A model generated the notes under the pieces. That model did no database searches, was not told where the DNA came from, and saw nothing but the letters and a program-made list of their open reading frames with translations. A stretch of 23,422 bases of DNA from Botryllus schlosseri (lineage: Eukaryota > Chordata > Ascidiacea > Stolidobranchia > Styelidae), in contig ATSW01011699.1 in the NCBI GenBank assembly GCA_000444245.1, positions 1 to 23,422 of the forward strand, given 5' to 3'. Positions within the stretch are counted from its first letter, which is position 1. The number at the start of each line of letters is the position of its first letter. A program made the translations under genes and the position numbers. Of this stretch, positions 20,416 through 23,422 are shown in pieces.

Positions 20416-21471
20416 ACACCAACTGCCTTGTATCGTTCTCTGATGGCCTGCCAAAAGCACAGTTTCCGCTTTCTTTAATCACACTTTTAATCGCGAATAT
20501 ATCGCTGCGTAGAGTGTAAAATTAGCCGAAGTTTCGGCAATCGCCCAGGCGATCACGTTTTATTCTTTCATAAAGCCGAAGTTGCAGTGGTGTAATCTAA
20601 TATCATCCGACTTCTCAAGTGTGTGCTGACCAGCGGCGTTTTGTATTAGCGGCCTGTATTTTGGTGTGACTAGTTTCGAAATTCTACCTTCGTCGCGCTC
20701 GCCGTGTGTATACCGATTTCGGTAATTAAGTTATACTGAAATGTAATACCCGAACCGATTCTGTGTGACGCTAGTCGCCGAAGATATAATCTCGATGAGC
20801 ATCGGGTTTTTCGGTCAGTTCCTCTGACGCACTCGCGTATAGGTGCCGTCGTCGATAAGCGTCAGCTTAAACCGCGCGGAGACGTTGAGCCGAAAATCAC
20901 GAAAAGTCAACAGTGTTGTTATGCCAGCTCGCGTTATTATGATATGGTGGCGATATTTCGCCTTATCTCTCGCTGTATACCGAATATTCCACGGGAAGCT
21001 TACGAGAAATTTACAGTGTTTTGCATATCTGGAATCGCTTGTTTGCAGATAAGTGTCTGTTTTGCGTTCGTCAGGTATTTGGCGGCCGTCGAATTGAATC
21101 GTTTCGAGAAGAGGTGTGAGTTGGATGCGAAGCTTTACGGAATCTAGCATCTTTTCTCATCTTATTTTGAACGCGTGACGGTCTTCGGTGAAAATTAATT
21201 CACACGCGTCTCGTGATGTTAAAAATTTTCGTCTGTAAATATTTCATAACAGTAAATTTACAATCTGATAAAAATCATCTGACAAAAAGAATCTCACCTA
21301 CATTCTAGTCAAGTTTTTCGCAGTACCGTGCACTCCCGGATGCATATATTAAAATTCCAAGTCACTGCAGTCCTTCCGCGATCTTTTCCGTATGCCATCC
21401 TTGAGTTGAGCGAATCGGGTGTTTCAACAGTTCTCTGGTCAAGCGGGAACGCTAATGATCATGTTATACGG

Positions 21472-21484
21472 TATATATATATAT
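21472..21484. repeat. TA dinucleotide microsatellite
   Basis: A pure alternating TA run of 13 bp immediately next to the dispersed repeat copy at 21485. Confidence 0.7.
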
Positions 21485-21590
21485 GCGATTTTTGATATGC
21501 AACGTTCTGTCCAATTCTCTACTCCTTGCTGATGAGTATTGGCCGAAAATATTCGGGTTCATTTCAATATGAATATACTATCCAATATAG
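21485..21590 (+). repeat. Dispersed repeat, copy 2 (partner at 15672-15790)
   Basis: Contains CCAATTCTCTACTCCTTGCT, CCGAAAATATTCGGG and TTCATTTCAATATG in the same order as copy 1. In this copy CCGAAAATATTCGG is a near-perfect palindrome. Confidence 0.7.
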
Positions 21591-23254
21591 TTATAAGTAA
21601 CGATAACTTATCGTAGGTCCCGGTTATAACTTCGGTAATAATTCGAAATGTGCTTTGCTTGCGAGTAAGCTAAAATATGTCGTGAACGCTTAATCTGTCA
21701 TATTGGTTCATGTATATTGTATAGTTGTCTACTTGCTGTTATTAAAATGGGTCCCGCGAATCAATATTACAGGACCGGTTAGCACCATGCAACCACGGAA
21801 AGTTTTCTGCAACAAACTTCCGACTCGCCTGAGTTGACAGTATGAATACGATTGAAAATTCGGCCGTGTATATATCGCTGTACTTAGGCGGATATAAAAA
21901 TATAGTTGACAAACCGAAGGCGGCTAGCAGACGCCTATTTCCGTTGTCCTTCGTTTCCCTGGATTAGATGACGAACGGCCTCATTTTTACCTTCACGATA
22001 TCGTATTTTGAACAACTTGTTCGCCAGGATTTCAATGCAGAGATTAGTCGAATGAGAACCGCGCGCATACGGGCGCCGTTCCAGCGCTGATTTTTGAATG
22101 GTGATTCTAGGATTTCTAGCGTTTACGCTTTTTCTCGCCTCATTGTTTGTGGACCGCGAGAGATTGCAATAATCGTAAGCGGATCACTGTGCAAATTTCT
22201 GGAAAACAGCATCGAGCTCTTCCGATAATTTGCAAAGCGCGCCCACCAATTAGATACCCGGCCTTGCAATCGCTGTGGAAAATCGCACGCGCTTGTGCAA
22301 AGTGCACCCTTCGATTTTACGCAGATTTTCGTGTGGTGATCAAATTTATTGAGTATCAGAAATTCCGAACTTATCACATGTAATGTATGGGTCTTAGTTT
22401 TGTCGGTTGCGCTGCGCAGATTTTTGAGGCTTGGCGGATGCCTACAGGCTCAGGGTAGATCGTATCATCTGAAGGCCGATTGATTGTAAAATCGTAGTTG
22501 ACAGTTTGTCGGGCCGTATCAGAAACTTTAGCCGTGCGTTCTCGATCAGTATTGTGACGATCGGCCGTAGAAATTTGCTCGCAAAACTGCCTATTTCAAT
22601 AATGAATCACCCTCTTTAAACACTACAGTTGTTGAATGGTGTTTCACTCCAATTAAGGGAGGTAAATGCCTGCCTCGTCAGAACTGCCATTTTGGCTCGG
22701 GCGCGTTCAGATTCTGAATTAGATTGTTTTGCATGGCGAAGTGGACGAAGTTGGTCATGGCACGTAGGCCGATTTTTTCAGATTTTAAACGGTGGTTCAG
22801 TTCAGGAGTTAGTATGTTTGTTCCGTGGTCAACAATCGCTGTGTTTGTGCATTTACGCGCGGGCTTCTGTATATTTCGAATACGTCGTTTGCCACTGCTC
22901 GTTGGCGACGTCGGAAATTTTAACGAATACCGTATCCGACTCCTGGAATCGATAGGGTGAAACATTGATTGCATACAATTGCCGGTCAGTGTCAAGTTTT
23001 AAAAGGACTAGCTACACCGCATTTGTGTGTTTTGTGAGTATGTGGCCGGATTTTATAAACTGCCATGCGCACATGCACTACGCGCGAGTTGCTGTTTCTA
23101 GCCAGGGCATCAAAAATGAGTTATCAGAATTAGACCCCGAACTATATTACAATTTTGGACCGATACCGGTAATAACCAATACAGATTTTTGTTGATAAAC
23201 CGAACTTTTCGACCGATATCAGATTGTAATATATTTCCAGGCATCGAGTAATCT

Positions 23255-23370
23255 TGAATTGCAGTCGTTATCGATTACCGCGATTACAGCATTTTCAAGT
23301 AATCGTAATCGTTATCGACTATATTTGAGAGAATCCAAAGTAATCGTAATCGATTATTTAGGATAAATAT
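23255..23370. repeat. Cluster of TAATCG / ATCGATTA words
   Basis: CGTTATCGATTAC, GCGATTACAG, AAGTAATCGTAATCG, TTATCGACTAT, AAGTAATCGTAATCG again and ATCATCGATTG lie within about 115 bp. The 15-bp AAGTAATCGTAATCG occurs twice exactly. It may be a degenerate minisatellite, the sub-terminal region of a DNA transposon, or a homeodomain/ONECUT binding cluster. Confidence 0.5.
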
Positions 23371-23422
23371 CATCGATTGCTATGTAAAAGAATGATAACT
23401 CACTTTTTAGTTTAGCCAGGAC

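Larger units (their letters stand above)
20416..23422. other. Non-coding region with CG-rich stretches, a repeat copy and a TAATCG cluster
   Basis: Holds a TA-dinucleotide run (21472-21484), the second dispersed repeat copy (21485-21590) and a motif cluster at 23255-23370. Several open frames of 70-110 codons overlap on both strands at 20815-21150, 22123-22383 and 22629-23195; none has a recognised domain. One minus-strand frame ending at 22678 is discussed as a possible terminal exon. Confidence 0.3.

Noticed and set aside
20815-21150. 111-codon minus-strand frame with a beta-strand-like end (FRLNVSARFKLTLIDDGTY)
   Set aside because: Opens at a non-ATG codon and overlaps two plus-strand frames; no family could be named.

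Overview
The window is nuclear DNA of an invertebrate animal. Genes are split by GT-AG introns, intergenic DNA is AT-rich, and miniature transposon remnants are scattered through it. Six of the nine introns in the one fully resolved gene are only 56-82 nt. Short introns, high gene density and many AGGCCTA-type words would suit a tunicate or another compact invertebrate genome, but the phylum is an inference. About twenty isolated N calls lie between 5770 and 6255.

Left part (1-7.1 kb): exon-like pieces of a membrane protein (218-367, 2420-2698, 2903-3049) encode hydrophobic segments and a W/GLW motif like that of the claudin/PMP22 tetraspan superfamily. The full gene is not resolved. The rest is repeats: a GACTTGACTC-rich family, a TAGGGTT-ended family, a hAT-like remnant, and two diverged direct copies at 5.86-6.86 kb. 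A tRNA-like pol III element follows at 7.14-7.22 kb.

Central part (8.1-14.9 kb) holds three convincing genes. An intronless TMEM50 gene is on the minus strand (8102-8578). Head-to-head with it is an unusual plus-strand gene (9333-11156) in which a JmjC/cupin-like region precedes an aldo-keto-reductase-like domain. Both domains have lost key catalytic residues, so the product looks like a fused double pseudoenzyme ending in KHEL. Downstream is a complete ten-exon UAP56/DDX39 RNA helicase gene (12346-14865, 423 aa). Its 3' flank is a diverged tandem duplication that carries the AATAAA signal twice.

Right part (15-23.4 kb) is mostly non-coding. It has one good candidate first coding exon of an unknown polar protein (17660-18160), a dispersed repeat pair (15.67 and 21.49 kb), and a 30-bp perfect palindrome with CAGGG ends flanked by an exact 8-bp duplication (20370-20415), which reads as an ultra-short hAT-type insertion. 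A cluster of TAATCG/ATCGAT words lies at 23.25-23.37 kb.

The genes do not form a pathway. UAP56 acts in mRNA splicing and export, TMEM50 is an endomembrane protein, and the JmjC-AKR fusion has no assigned role. The most notable candidates are the double pseudoenzyme fusion and the 30-bp palindromic insertion.
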